From assembly GCA_009921265.1 (NCBI GenBank), contig RFYV01000036.1, positions 1 to 32,520 on the forward strand: a stretch of 32,520 bases of DNA, read 5' to 3'. The notes beneath the pieces were generated by a model, which saw only the letters and a program-made list of their open reading frames with translations, ran no database searches and had not been told where the DNA came from. The position numbers were made by a program, and so were the translations under genes. Shown piece after piece: positions 16,987 to 25,747 of the stretch (position 1 is its first letter; every line of letters begins with the position of its first letter). The stretch is from Betaproteobacteria bacterium. GTDB taxonomy: Bacteria > Pseudomonadota > Gammaproteobacteria > Burkholderiales > Burkholderiaceae_C.

Positions 16987-17183
16987 GAGTCAGACTTGTC
17001 TTTGAGTTGCTGCTTTTTTTTGCGCAGAGGCATTCCAATGATATACAAAATAATGCTAATGGGTAGCACACCATAGAGCAAAAAGGTAAAAAAGGCACCC
17101 AATAGAGTTCCATTGACATGCGTGGCTTCGGCCACGGCCATCATTAAAGCCACATAAATCCAAGCAATTGCAACCAAATACAT
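16983..17183 (-). CDS. Small two-helix membrane protein of unknown function
   Basis: This 66-residue protein has two hydrophobic segments at about residues 3-20 and 27-50 and a strongly basic C-terminus (PLRKKKQQLK), which should face the cytoplasm. The ATG at 17183 has AGG eight bases upstream. It is convergent with pgeF, sharing bases at the stop codons, and divergent from phaC. A short inner-membrane protein in this position would be easy to miss in annotation. No functional domain is recognisable. The hydrophobic pattern and clean start argue that it is a real gene, but without homologue comparison this remains moderately sure. Confidence 0.65.
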   Translation of the reverse strand: MYLVAIAWIYVALMMAVAEATHVNGTLLGAFFTFLLYGVLPISIILYIIGMPLRKKKQQLKDKSDS

Positions 17184-17202
17184 CTGGGGTACCTAAAAAA
17201 AA

Positions 17203-17218
17203 TTCGATATTTATCGAA
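17203..17218. promoter_or_regulatory. Perfect inverted repeat upstream of phaC
   Basis: TTCGATA-TT-TATCGAA is a perfect 16-base palindrome. It lies 20 bases upstream of the small membrane protein start and about 72 bases before the phaC start, in the divergent gap. It may be an operator controlling phaC, the small gene or both. A terminator is unlikely because neither strand has a gene ending here. No regulator is identified. Confidence 0.4.
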
Positions 17219-17290
17219 ATGTAAGTAAAAGAAGGGGCATGACCTGAGATACTTTCGAGTTGATTTTAATGTCCCCTAGGAGACACACTC

Positions 17291-18982
17291 ATGGCGCAGG
17301 ATTTTGGACAGTTTTGGACGCAAGCTACACAACAACTTCCCCAACTCGATCAGAGCTGGGTCAAAGCCATGGACGCGTTCAAAAATTTGGATCTGGGTGA
17401 GGGCGCTTCAAAAATTGTCATCCCACCTGAAAAACTCCTTGAGCTTCAAAAGCAATACACGCAAGAAGCGATGGAGCTTTGGAACCACGGACTTCAATCC
17501 AATTTTACTTTCAAAGATAAGCGTTTTTCGTCAGATGCATGGCATCACAATCCATTGGCTGCTTTTTCAGCCGCTTTGTATTTGCTCAACACGCGTACCT
17601 TGATGTCTTTGGCTGATGCCGTTCACGCAGACCCCAAAACTAAAAGTCGCATTCGCTTTGCTGTTGAGCAATGGTCAGCGGCGAGTGCGCCCAGCAATTT
17701 TTTAGCATTTAATGCAGAAGCGCAAAAAAAGGCATTCGAAACAAAAGGCGAAAGTATTGCAAAGGGCGTTCAAAATTTATTGCATGACATCGAACAAGGC
17801 CATGTATCGATGACCGACGAGAGCTTGTTTGAGGTGGGTAAAAATGTTGCAACATCAGAGGGCAGCATCGTTTTTGAAAATGAATTGTTTCAACTGATCG
17901 AATACAAACCACTCACCCCCCAAGTTTTTGAAAAACCTTTTTTGTTGATCCCTCCTTGCATCAATAAATTTTATATTCTTGATTTGCAGCCTGCCAATTC
18001 ATTGATTCGTTATGCGGTAAGTCAAGGTCATCGCACTTTTGTGGTCAGTTGGCGCAACCCAGATCAATCTTTATCGCACACCACGTGGGACGACTACATT
18101 GAACAAGGTGCCATTCAAGCCATTGAAGTCACGCGCGCCATTGGTGGTAGCGATCAAATCAATGCCTTGGGTTTTTGTGTGGGCGGCACAATTTTGACTA
18201 ACGCATTGGGAGTACTCGCACAACAAAAACGCGATTGGGTTGCCAGTGCCACTTTACTCACCACGTTGGTCGATTTCACAGATACAGGTGTTTTGGATAT
18301 TTTTATTGATGAAAATTTTGTGAAATTTAGAGAGGCGCAATTTGCCAATGGTGGTTTGATGGCAGGCAAAGACATGGCGTCTACATTTAGTTTTTTGCGC
18401 CCCAACGATTTGGTTTGGAATTATGTGGTGGGAAACTATCTCAAAGGTGAAACGCCGCCCCCATTCGATTTACTTTATTGGAATAGCGATTCAACCAATC
18501 TGCCAGGTCCTATGTACTCTTGGTATGTGCGCAATATGTATTTTGAAAATAATTTAATTAAGCCGTCAAAGCTGAGTGTTTGCGGTGAAAAAATAGATCT
18601 CAAACAAGTGACTTTGCCTATGTATATTTATGGCTCGCGAGAAGATCATATTGTTCCTATCGATGGCTCTTATGCCTCAACACAAGTATTTCCAGGTAAA
18701 AAACGTTTTGTGATGGGCGCATCGGGTCATATTGCTGGCGTGATCAATCCACCCGAAGCCAAAAAACGCAGTTACTGGATTGGAAAAAATAATTACTTCC
18801 CCAAAAAAGTAGGCGATTGGATAGAAGCGGCTAGCGAACATTCGGGAAGTTGGTGGACCGATTGGTCGCAGTGGCTTCAAACACATGCAGGCAAAAAAAT
18901 TGCACCACGCAAAAAATATGGCAACACGCATTTCAAATCGATCGAGCCCGCACCCGGTCGATACGTCAAGGCCAAGGCTTAA
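17291..18982 (+). CDS. phaC: Class I polyhydroxyalkanoate synthase
   Basis: PhaC polymerises (R)-3-hydroxybutyryl-CoA to polyhydroxybutyrate on storage granules. The 563-residue protein has the lipase-like box GFCVGG with nucleophile C296, and the catalytic partners D452 (in SREDHIVP) and H480 (in ASGHIAG). The 28-residue D-to-H spacing matches the class I enzyme of Cupriavidus necator. PPCINKFYILDL near 219 and the WWTDWSQWL C-terminal region are also typical of class I. AGGAG is eight bases before the ATG. It starts the phaC-phaA-phaB operon (gaps of 36 and 40 bases), so carbon storage is complete from acetyl-CoA. No phasin or phaR gene follows. Confidence 0.97.
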   Translation: MAQDFGQFWTQATQQLPQLDQSWVKAMDAFKNLDLGEGASKIVIPPEKLLELQKQYTQEAMELWNHGLQSNFTFKDKRFSSDAWHHNPLAAFSAALYLLNTRTLMSLADAVHADPKTKSRIRFAVEQWSAASAPSNFLAFNAEAQKKAFETKGESIAKGVQNLLHDIEQGHVSMTDESLFEVGKNVATSEGSIVFENELFQLIEYKPLTPQVFEKPFLLIPPCINKFYILDLQPANSLIRYAVSQGHRTFVVSWRNPDQSLSHTTWDDYIEQGAIQAIEVTRAIGGSDQINALGFCVGGTILTNALGVLAQQKRDWVASATLLTTLVDFTDTGVLDIFIDENFVKFREAQFANGGLMAGKDMASTFSFLRPNDLVWNYVVGNYLKGETPPPFDLLYWNSDSTNLPGPMYSWYVRNMYFENNLIKPSKLSVCGEKIDLKQVTLPMYIYGSREDHIVPIDGSYASTQVFPGKKRFVMGASGHIAGVINPPEAKKRSYWIGKNNYFPKKVGDWIEAASEHSGSWWTDWSQWLQTHAGKKIAPRKKYGNTHFKSIEPAPGRYVKAKA

Positions 18983-19018
18983 TTTTTTTATTCAACCTTC
19001 ATCATCGGAGAATTTTTT

Positions 19019-20197
19019 ATGGAAGATATTGTGATTGTTTCTGCTGCACGTACTGCTGTTGGAAAATTTGGTGGTTCATTGGCCAAAGTGCCTGCAACAG
19101 AATTAGGTGCGGGAGTGATTCGCGAAGTGATTGCACGCGCCAAATTAGATCCTGCGCAAGTTGGTGAAGTCATCATGGGACAAGTGCTGACCGCAGGCGC
19201 AGGTCAAAATCCTGCGCGACAAGCATTGATGCTTTCAGGCATTCCCAAAGAAGTGCCAGCCCTCACCATTAATGCGGTTTGTGGCTCTGGCCTTAAAGCG
19301 GTGATGTTGGCTGCACAAGCTGTGGCTTGGGGCGATAGCGAAATTGTGATTGCAGGTGGACAAGAAAATATGAGCGCGTCGCCGCATATTCTTCCCTCAT
19401 CCAGAGATGGTCAACGAATGGGCGATTGGAAATTAGTCGACACCATGATTGTTGATGGATTGTGGGATGTGTACAACCAATATCACATGGGCATCACAGC
19501 CGAAAACGTTGCCAAGGCTCACGGCATTACTCGTGAAGTACAAGACGCATTGGCATTAGCCAGTCAACAAAAAGCAGCTGCCGCGCAAGACGCAGGCAAA
19601 TTCAAAGATGAAATCGTCACTGTATCCATTGCACAAAGAAAAGGCGACCCTATTCTTTTTAATGCCGATGAATTCATCAATAAAAAAACAGATGCACAAG
19701 CCTTAGCGGGGTTGCGCGCGGCGTTTGATAAAACAGGATCGGTCACCGCAGGAAACGCATCGGGTATCAATGATGGTGCAGCTGCGGTGATGGTGATGAC
19801 AGCCAAAAAAGCGGTTTCATTGGGATTAAAACCACTGGCACGTATTGCATCATTTGCCACCAGCGGACTCGACCCCGCCACCATGGGAATGGGCCCCGTA
19901 CCCGCATCGCGCAAAGCATTGCAACGCGCAGGATGGAAAGCCTCTGATATCGATTTGTTTGAACTCAATGAAGCATTTGCTGCGCAAGCCTGCGCTGTTA
20001 ATAAAGAACTCGCGATTGATCCTGCACGCGTCAATGTGAATGGTGGCGCAATTGCAATTGGACATCCGATTGGTGCGTCAGGTTGCCGAATTTTGGTCAC
20101 CTTGATACACGAAATGCAACGTCGCGATGCCAAAAAAGGTTTAGCTGCTTTGTGCATCGGCGGTGGAATGGGTGTTTCACTCACACTCGAGCGTTAA
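19019..20197 (+). CDS. phaA: Acetyl-CoA acetyltransferase (beta-ketothiolase)
   Basis: PhaA condenses two acetyl-CoA to acetoacetyl-CoA, the first step of polyhydroxybutyrate synthesis. The 392-residue thiolase has the acyl-enzyme Cys C88 in NAVCGSGLK, H349 in GHPIGASG and C379 in LCIGGGMG, together with NEAFAAQA near 320. Length and residue positions agree with the biosynthetic thiolase of Zoogloea (C89/H348/C378). GGAG lies 10 bases before the ATG. It sits between phaC and phaB on the same strand, which points to the storage pathway rather than fatty-acid breakdown. Confidence 0.96.
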   Translation: MEDIVIVSAARTAVGKFGGSLAKVPATELGAGVIREVIARAKLDPAQVGEVIMGQVLTAGAGQNPARQALMLSGIPKEVPALTINAVCGSGLKAVMLAAQAVAWGDSEIVIAGGQENMSASPHILPSSRDGQRMGDWKLVDTMIVDGLWDVYNQYHMGITAENVAKAHGITREVQDALALASQQKAAAAQDAGKFKDEIVTVSIAQRKGDPILFNADEFINKKTDAQALAGLRAAFDKTGSVTAGNASGINDGAAAVMVMTAKKAVSLGLKPLARIASFATSGLDPATMGMGPVPASRKALQRAGWKASDIDLFELNEAFAAQACAVNKELAIDPARVNVNGGAIAIGHPIGASGCRILVTLIHEMQRRDAKKGLAALCIGGGMGVSLTLER

Positions 20198-20237
20198 TTT
20201 CAATTGAAGTTTTAATTTTTATAAAGGGAGAGTTTTT

Positions 20238-20975
20238 ATGAGTCAAAAAGTAGCGTATGTCACGGGCGGAATGGGCGGCATTGGAACCGCCATTTGTCAA
20301 AGCCTCCACAAAGCGGGTTATAAAGTTATTGCCGGTTGTGGACCTAGCCGTGATTTTAAAAAATGGTTGGATGAACAAAAAGCACAAGGCTATACGTTTT
20401 ATGCGTCGGTCGGTAATGTGGCCGAATGGAACTCAACAGTTGAAGCTTTTTCAGCTGCTGTGGCAGAGCACGGCGTTATTGATATTTTGGTGAATAACGC
20501 AGGCATCACGCGCGATCGCATGTTTTTAAAGATGACGCCAGAAGATTGGAAGGCAGTGATCGATACCAATTTAAATTCCATGTTCAACGTCACCAAGCAA
20601 GTTGTGCCTGGCATGGTTGAAAAAGGCTGGGGTCGAATTATTCAAATCTCATCGGTCAATGGCGAAAAAGGCCAAGCGGGTCAAACGAATTATTCAGCCG
20701 CAAAAGCCGGTATGCATGGATTTACCATGGCCTTGGCTCAGGAAATGGCAGCCAAAGGCGTGACTGTTAATACAGTAAGCCCAGGCTATATCGGAACAGA
20801 CATGGTGCGCGCTATCAAACCCGAAGTGCTTGAAAAAATTGTTGCCACAATTCCTGTCAAACGACTGGGTACTCCCGAGGAGATTGGCTCAATCGTGACA
20901 TGGCTCGCAGGCGATCATTCAGGCTTTACCACCGGTGCAGATTTCTCCTGCAATGGTGGATTACACATGGGCTAA
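20238..20975 (+). CDS. phaB: Acetoacetyl-CoA reductase
   Basis: PhaB reduces acetoacetyl-CoA to (R)-3-hydroxybutyryl-CoA, usually with NADPH. The 245-residue short-chain dehydrogenase has the nucleotide-binding TGGMGGIGTAI at residues 10-20, NNAGITRD near 90, and the catalytic set S139, Y152 and K156 in ISSVNGEKGQAGQTNYSAAK. PGYIGTDMV and the C-terminal FSCNGGLHMG match PhaB of Burkholderiales. AGGGAGAG precedes the ATG. It is the last gene of the pha operon; only four bases separate its stop from the convergent small regulator-like gene, with no terminator hairpin visible. Confidence 0.96.
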   Translation: MSQKVAYVTGGMGGIGTAICQSLHKAGYKVIAGCGPSRDFKKWLDEQKAQGYTFYASVGNVAEWNSTVEAFSAAVAEHGVIDILVNNAGITRDRMFLKMTPEDWKAVIDTNLNSMFNVTKQVVPGMVEKGWGRIIQISSVNGEKGQAGQTNYSAAKAGMHGFTMALAQEMAAKGVTVNTVSPGYIGTDMVRAIKPEVLEKIVATIPVKRLGTPEEIGSIVTWLAGDHSGFTTGADFSCNGGLHMG

Positions 20976-20979
20976 AAAA

Positions 20980-21189
20980 TTACGCTGTTTTAAGCGCGCG
21001 TTGCATCAGCTGGCTAAAGGCGTTGAAGTATTTGTAAGCAAAAGGCGTAGGTACCAAATATTTGGTATGGCGATTGGAGCCAACAAATTCTGTTTCTACC
21101 ATACCGATTTCTCGAAGGAGTTCGAGTTTTCGGTGAATTGTTGCGGGTGATGCAATTTGTTTGAAAGTCATAGCCTCAGTCACGGTCAA
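20980..21189 (-). CDS. Small winged-helix (MarR-like) DNA-binding protein, start uncertain, possibly degraded
   Basis: The frame encodes a helix-turn-helix-like segment (TFKQIASPATIHRKLELLRE) followed by a wing-like stretch (GMVETEFVGSNRHTKYLVPT) and a C-terminal helix. A TTG at 21189 with AGCAGG seven bases upstream gives 69 residues. The same frame stays open upstream to a stop at 21283-21285 and reads GTPEVSFINPDAKKLLEAN and so on, which looks like a genuine N-terminal part of the domain; yet this stretch has no ATG, GTG or TTG start. Either an ATT codon (21277-21279) starts the protein, or the 5' end was lost or frameshifted. It is convergent with phaB and divergent from alaS. Function and regulon are unknown. 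Confidence 0.5.
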   Translation of the reverse strand: MTVTEAMTFKQIASPATIHRKLELLREIGMVETEFVGSNRHTKYLVPTPFAYKYFNAFSQLMQRALKTA

Positions 21190-21370
21190 TGGTTTGCCTG
21201 CTGAGTGCCTAACAGCATTAGCCTCAAGTAATTTTTTTGCGTCGGGGTTAATGAAGGAAACCTCAGGTGTTCCTTCAATGGTTTAAAGCAGGTTTAAAAA
21301 TACAAAAATTTAATTACAAAAGGTTAATTTTTCGGTTTTTTAGTTATTTTTCTGCCTAGAGACGCAAAAC

Positions 21371-21376
21371 TATAAT
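21371..21376 (+). promoter_or_regulatory. Candidate -10 element of the alaS promoter
   Basis: A perfect TATAAT lies 70 bases before the alaS ATG, at the end of an AT-rich region (21283-21376). No good -35 is seen at 16-18 bases spacing. The predicted leader of about 64 bases has no clear purine-rich ribosome binding site before the alaS ATG. Confidence 0.45.
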
Positions 21377-21446
21377 CTTTATTTGTAATTCAAGTCAATC
21401 GGTGCTCACGCTGTGCCGTTTTGCATTCCACCATTTTCACACCCAT

Positions 21447-24074
21447 ATGACCAAGCCTAATTTTTCAGTTTCTGATATTCGCAAAACTTTTTTAGATTTT
21501 TTTGCAGCCAAGGGACATACCATCGTTGCTTCGAGTCCATTGGTGCCTGGCAACGATCCCACTTTGATGTTTACCAATTCGGGCATGGTTCAATTCAAAG
21601 ATGTATTTTTGGGGGCTGATCAGCGCAGTTATGTTCGCGCGACTTCGGTTCAGGCGTGTTTAAGGGCAGGTGGCAAACACAACGATCTTGAAAATGTAGG
21701 CTATACCGCTCGTCACCACACATTTTTTGAAATGTTGGGCAATTGGAGTTTTGGGGACTATTTCAAACTTGAGAGTTTGCAATGGGCGTGGGAACTTCTC
21801 ACCAAGGTATACCAGTTGCCACCCGAAAAATTATGGGCAACTGTTTATTTTGAAGACGATGAAGCCTATGACATCTGGACTCAAGTGATTGGACTGCCGC
21901 CTGAGCGTGTCGTGCAAATTGGCGACAACAAAGGTGGTCGCTACATGTCTGACAATTTTTGGATGATGGCCGATACAGGTCCATGCGGTCCTTGCTCCGA
22001 AATTTTTTATGATCACGGCCCCGAAGTAGCGGGCGGCCCACCAGGAAGTCCTGATCAAGATGGCGATCGATACATTGAAATTTGGAATAACGTGTTCATG
22101 CAATTTGACATGCAACCCGATGGCAGTGTCAAAAAATTACCTGCCCCTTGCGTTGATACAGGAATGGGTTTGGAGCGACTTGCCGCCATTTTGCAGCATG
22201 TGCATAGCAACTATGAAATCGATATTTTTGACGCATTGATAAAAGCAGCGGCTCGCGAAACAGGTTGCAAAGATTTAAGCAACAATTCATTGCGTGTGAT
22301 TGCGGACCACATTCGCGCAACTGCATTTTTGGTGAGTGATGGTGTGATCCCAAGTAATGAGGGGCGTGGTTACGTGCAAAGACGTATCGTGCGTCGTGCC
22401 ATTCGACACGGTTACAAATTGGGTCAAAAAAAACCATTCTTTCACAAACTGGTGCCTGATTTGGTGCAACTCATGGGCGAGGCCTATCCAAGTTTGCCGG
22501 CGCAATCCAAACGCATCATGGATATTTTAAAAACTGAAGAAGAACGGTTTTATGAAACACTCGAAAACGGCATGGAAATTTTGGACTCAACGTTGGCGCA
22601 AGGTGCAAAAGTTTTAGCTGCTGATGTGGCTTTCAAATTGCACGACACCTATGGATTTCCATTAGATCTCACCAACGATGTGTGTCGTGAGCGTGGTTTA
22701 TCGGTGGATGAGACGGGTTTTCATGTAGCCATGGAAAAACAAAAAAATCAAGCGCGCTCAGCTGGTAAATTCAAAATGGATCGTGCCTTGGCTTATGAAG
22801 GTGCGAGCAATCAATTCACAGGCTATGAATCTTTGCAGGGCAAGGCCAAAGTGCTAGCACTATATCACGAAGGCGCGATTGTTTCAAGTTTGCAAGCCCA
22901 CCAACAAGGTGTTGTGGTGCTTGATGTCACGCCCTTTTATGCCGAGAGTGGTGGACAAGTGGGTGATGAAGGTTTGATTCAAACAGCATCGAATCAATTT
23001 CAAGTTGACGACACCCAAAAAATTAAAAACGATGTATTTGGTCATCACGGTACCTTGGTATCGGGCGTTTTAAAAGTGGGCGACACAGTGGATGCATTGG
23101 TCAATGCGACGCAACGCAATGCGACCATCCGTCATCACTCGGTTACGCATTTGATGCACAAAGCCTTGCGTGAAGTATTGGGCGACCATGTGCAACAAAA
23201 AGGAAGTTTGGTCAATGCAGAGCGTACGCGTTTTGACTTTGCACATAACGGACCCCTCACCCATGATGAAATTTTTCAAATCGAAACACGCGTCAATCAA
23301 GAAATTCTTTTAAATGCAGCAACACAAGCGCGCGTGATGAACTTGGAATCTGCACAAAAAACCGGTGCCATGATGCTGTTTGGTGAAAAATACGGCGACC
23401 ATGTGCGCGTGTTAGATATCGGCTCGAGTCGTGAATTGTGTGGTGGGACTCATGTGCAACGCACGGGCGATATTGGATTGTTTAAAGTGATTGCAGACAG
23501 TGGTGTTGCCGCAGGCGTTCGACGCATCGAAGCGGTTGCAGGTGATCAAGCATTGGCCTATGTGCAGCAACTTGAGCAAACCGTTCATCAAGCGGCCAGT
23601 AGTCTCAAAACACCTGTGCATGAATTGCAGGCACGCATTCAGCAAATGTTGGAACAAGTTAAATCACTTGAAAAAGAGATCTCACAAGTTAAAGGAAAAC
23701 TCGCCAACTCGCAAGGCGATGAATTGTTAACGCAAGCCGTTGTGGTTCAGGGTGTACAAGTTTTGGCTGCATTTCTAGATGGAGCAGATGCCAAGTCTTT
23801 GCGTGAAACTTTGGACAAACTCAAAGACAAACTCAAAACTGCCGTGATTGTTTTGGCCGCCGTTGATGGCGATAAGGTTCAACTCGCAGCAGGTGTTACT
23901 GCTGACACCATCGGTCGTGTCAAAGCGGGTGATTTGGTTAACTTTGTGGCGCAGCAAGTTGGCGGTAAAGGCGGCGGTAAAGCCGATATGGCGATGGCAG
24001 GCGGCACACAACCCAAGGGTATTGCCAAAGCATTGGACAGTGTGATGCCTTGGGTCACTGATCGTCTGAAATAA
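21447..24074 (+). CDS. alaS: Alanyl-tRNA synthetase
   Basis: AlaRS charges tRNA-Ala and edits misacylated Ser/Gly in the cytoplasm. The 875-residue length is the family norm. The N-terminal class II catalytic domain begins [16 protein letters not shown] and contains [18 protein letters not shown] and DTGMGLERL. The editing domain has H563 and H567 (HHSVTH) plus C665 and H669 (CGGTH) as the zinc-site residues. The C-terminal C-Ala domain ends with [15 protein letters not shown]. The ATG at 21447 is chosen because it aligns with other AlaRS starts; a GTG at 21402 would add 15 unconserved residues. Its stop is only four bases from the convergent trmB stop. Confidence 0.97.
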   Translation: MTKPNFSVSDIRKTFLDFFAAKGHTIVASSPLVPGNDPTLMFTNSGMVQFKDVFLGADQRSYVRATSVQACLRAGGKHNDLENVGYTARHHTFFEMLGNWSFGDYFKLESLQWAWELLTKVYQLPPEKLWATVYFEDDEAYDIWTQVIGLPPERVVQIGDNKGGRYMSDNFWMMADTGPCGPCSEIFYDHGPEVAGGPPGSPDQDGDRYIEIWNNVFMQFDMQPDGSVKKLPAPCVDTGMGLERLAAILQHVHSNYEIDIFDALIKAAARETGCKDLSNNSLRVIADHIRATAFLVSDGVIPSNEGRGYVQRRIVRRAIRHGYKLGQKKPFFHKLVPDLVQLMGEAYPSLPAQSKRIMDILKTEEERFYETLENGMEILDSTLAQGAKVLAADVAFKLHDTYGFPLDLTNDVCRERGLSVDETGFHVAMEKQKNQARSAGKFKMDRALAYEGASNQFTGYESLQGKAKVLALYHEGAIVSSLQAHQQGVVVLDVTPFYAESGGQVGDEGLIQTASNQFQVDDTQKIKNDVFGHHGTLVSGVLKVGDTVDALVNATQRNATIRHHSVTHLMHKALREVLGDHVQQKGSLVNAERTRFDFAHNGPLTHDEIFQIETRVNQEILLNAATQARVMNLESAQKTGAMMLFGEKYGDHVRVLDIGSSRELCGGTHVQRTGDIGLFKVIADSGVAAGVRRIEAVAGDQALAYVQQLEQTVHQAASSLKTPVHELQARIQQMLEQVKSLEKEISQVKGKLANSQGDELLTQAVVVQGVQVLAAFLDGADAKSLRETLDKLKDKLKTAVIVLAAVDGDKVQLAAGVTADTIGRVKAGDLVNFVAQQVGGKGGGKADMAMAGGTQPKGIAKALDSVMPWVTDRLK

Positions 24075-24078
24075 AAAA

Positions 24079-24807
24079 TTATTTTTTTGTAAAAATCAAA
24101 TCCCAAACCCCGTGACCTAAACGCAGGCCGCGGGTTTCAAATTTGGTGAGCGGTCGGTACGAGGGCTTGTCTGAATAGCCATTTTCATGAGTCGATGAAT
24201 TTTTTAATTGCGTTTGTGCACGCAACACTTCTAAACTTTGTTGGGCATAGGGTTCCCAATCGGTGGCGCAATGAAAATAGCCGCCTTGTTTGAGTTTTTG
24301 GCACAGCAAGGCCACTATCGGCGCTTGCATAAATCTTCTCTTGTGGTGGCGTTTTTTGTGCCAAGGATCGGGAAAAAATAGATGAATGCCATTGAGCATA
24401 TTATCTGCAATCATCTGCTGCAAAATTTCGACGGCATCGTGAGAAAAGATACGAATATTTTTTAAATCGAGTTCTTCGATGCGTTTGAGTAATGCGCCCA
24501 CACCGGGTTGATGTACTTCGCAGCACAAAAAATTAATATTCGGCAGAGACTGGGCAATTTTTGCTGTGGCCTCGCCCATGCCAAAGCCGATTTCTAAAAT
24601 CATTGGAAGGTGGGCGCGCTCTTGTCCCCATGATGCCATTGGATCAAACATTTGATTTTGAAAATTCAAAACAAATTGCGGTGCCAAAATTTCTAATGCG
24701 CGCGCTTGACCTGTGGTGGTTCTGCCTGCACGTTTGACAAAGGTACGAATAACACGATGGTGCGCATTGTCTGTTTCAACAGGCATGATTGGAATTTCGT
24801 TTGACAT
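24079..24807 (-). CDS. trmB: tRNA (guanine-N7-)-methyltransferase
   Basis: TrmB makes m7G46 in the tRNA variable loop using S-adenosylmethionine. The 242-residue protein has the SAM-binding LEIGFGMGEAT, the motif FSHDAVE, the strongly conserved FPDPWHKKRHHKRR, and the C-terminal TKFETRGLRLGHGVWDL. The start at 24807 (MSNEIP) is chosen; the frame is open to 24900 but that part lies inside the upstream gluQ gene. The ATG is 10 bases past the gluQ stop, so both are likely cotranscribed with the upstream oxidoreductase and LysR genes. Confidence 0.96.
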   Translation of the reverse strand: MSNEIPIMPVETDNAHHRVIRTFVKRAGRTTTGQARALEILAPQFVLNFQNQMFDPMASWGQERAHLPMILEIGFGMGEATAKIAQSLPNINFLCCEVHQPGVGALLKRIEELDLKNIRIFSHDAVEILQQMIADNMLNGIHLFFPDPWHKKRHHKRRFMQAPIVALLCQKLKQGGYFHCATDWEPYAQQSLEVLRAQTQLKNSSTHENGYSDKPSYRPLTKFETRGLRLGHGVWDLIFTKK

Positions 24808-24817
24808 AGCGAGGATT

Positions 24818-25732
24818 CTAAGCCTCAGTAGGAAAGATTTCCCTCCAAGCCAAAATCCATTGCGCCAACGCTTCAGAAATTTTTGTTTGGTGGCAATCAA
24901 TAGGCAGATTTAAAAAACGCGCGGCCTCCATCAAACCACTTAACGCGTGGTGATGATCAAAACTTGCTGCACCTGTTTGTTTGGATAGTTTTTCGCCGTT
25001 AGTGTCGATTACCAAAGGAAGATGCAAGTAAGAGGGCTTTTGATATTCAAGCGCTTCAATCAATGCCAGCTGTCGTGGCGTGTTGTCGGCCAAGTCTTCG
25101 CCCCTCACCACATGAGTAACACCTTGAAGGGCATCATCAACCACCACAGCGAGTTGATAGGCCCAAAACTGATCCGATCTTTTTAAAACAAAATCACCAA
25201 CGTCTTTTGCAATATTTTGAAGTTGTTTTCCTAAACGGCGATCGATCCAATGGGTAATGCCAGAGTTCACTTGAAATCGCCAAGCCATGTTTCTTGGGGT
25301 ACCCATGTTCACTATCGAACTGTTTGCTGCTAAATTTAAATGTCTGCAAGTCCCTGGATAGATATTTTCCTGATGGCGTTGTCGTTGTTCGCCCCTTTGC
25401 AAAATAGCTTGTTCAATGTCTTTGCGTGAACATTGACATGCATATATTTTTTGTTGCTGCCACAAATGTTGCAGCGCATGAAGATAGTAATCGTTGCGTT
25501 TGGATTGATAGACAACAGGAGCGTCGCTCACCATTGCGCAAGCTGCCAATTGTTGAAGAATGATGACGTCTGCGCCATGCACTGTGCGTGGTGTGTCAAC
25601 ATCTTCGATGCGAATCAACCATTGACCGTCGTGTGCGCGTGCATCAAGCCAGCTGGCCAATGCTGCAACCAATGATCCTGCATGGAGGGGGCCTGTGGGT
25701 GAGGGCGCAAAACGACCGACGTAACGTGACAT
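24818..25732 (-). CDS. gluQ: Glutamyl-Q tRNA(Asp) synthetase
   Basis: GluQ-RS is a truncated glutamyl-tRNA synthetase that attaches Glu to the queuosine base in tRNA-Asp, with no anticodon-binding domain. The 304-residue protein has RFAPSPTGPLHAGSLVAAL (class I HIGH-type site), zinc ligands in ACQCSRKDI and YPGTCRH, RGEDLADNTPRQL, and GEKLSKQTGA (KMSKS type). It acts on the product of the queuosine pathway, to which queC at 10502 also belongs, though the two are not adjacent. It is 15 bases downstream of the FAD oxidoreductase gene. Confidence 0.95.
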   Translation of the reverse strand: MSRYVGRFAPSPTGPLHAGSLVAALASWLDARAHDGQWLIRIEDVDTPRTVHGADVIILQQLAACAMVSDAPVVYQSKRNDYYLHALQHLWQQQKIYACQCSRKDIEQAILQRGEQRQRHQENIYPGTCRHLNLAANSSIVNMGTPRNMAWRFQVNSGITHWIDRRLGKQLQNIAKDVGDFVLKRSDQFWAYQLAVVVDDALQGVTHVVRGEDLADNTPRQLALIEALEYQKPSYLHLPLVIDTNGEKLSKQTGAASFDHHHALSGLMEAARFLNLPIDCHQTKISEALAQWILAWREIFPTEA

Positions 25733-25747
25733 AACCCAAAAAATTAA

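Noticed and set aside
24072-24095. AT-rich inverted repeat (AAAAAATTATTTTTT) between alaS and trmB as a bidirectional terminator
   Set aside because: The stem has almost no G-C pairs, so it would be unstable; I cannot support it as a terminator.
24808-24900. Upstream extension of trmB
   Set aside because: It overlaps gluQ coding sequence and has no resemblance to TrmB N-termini.
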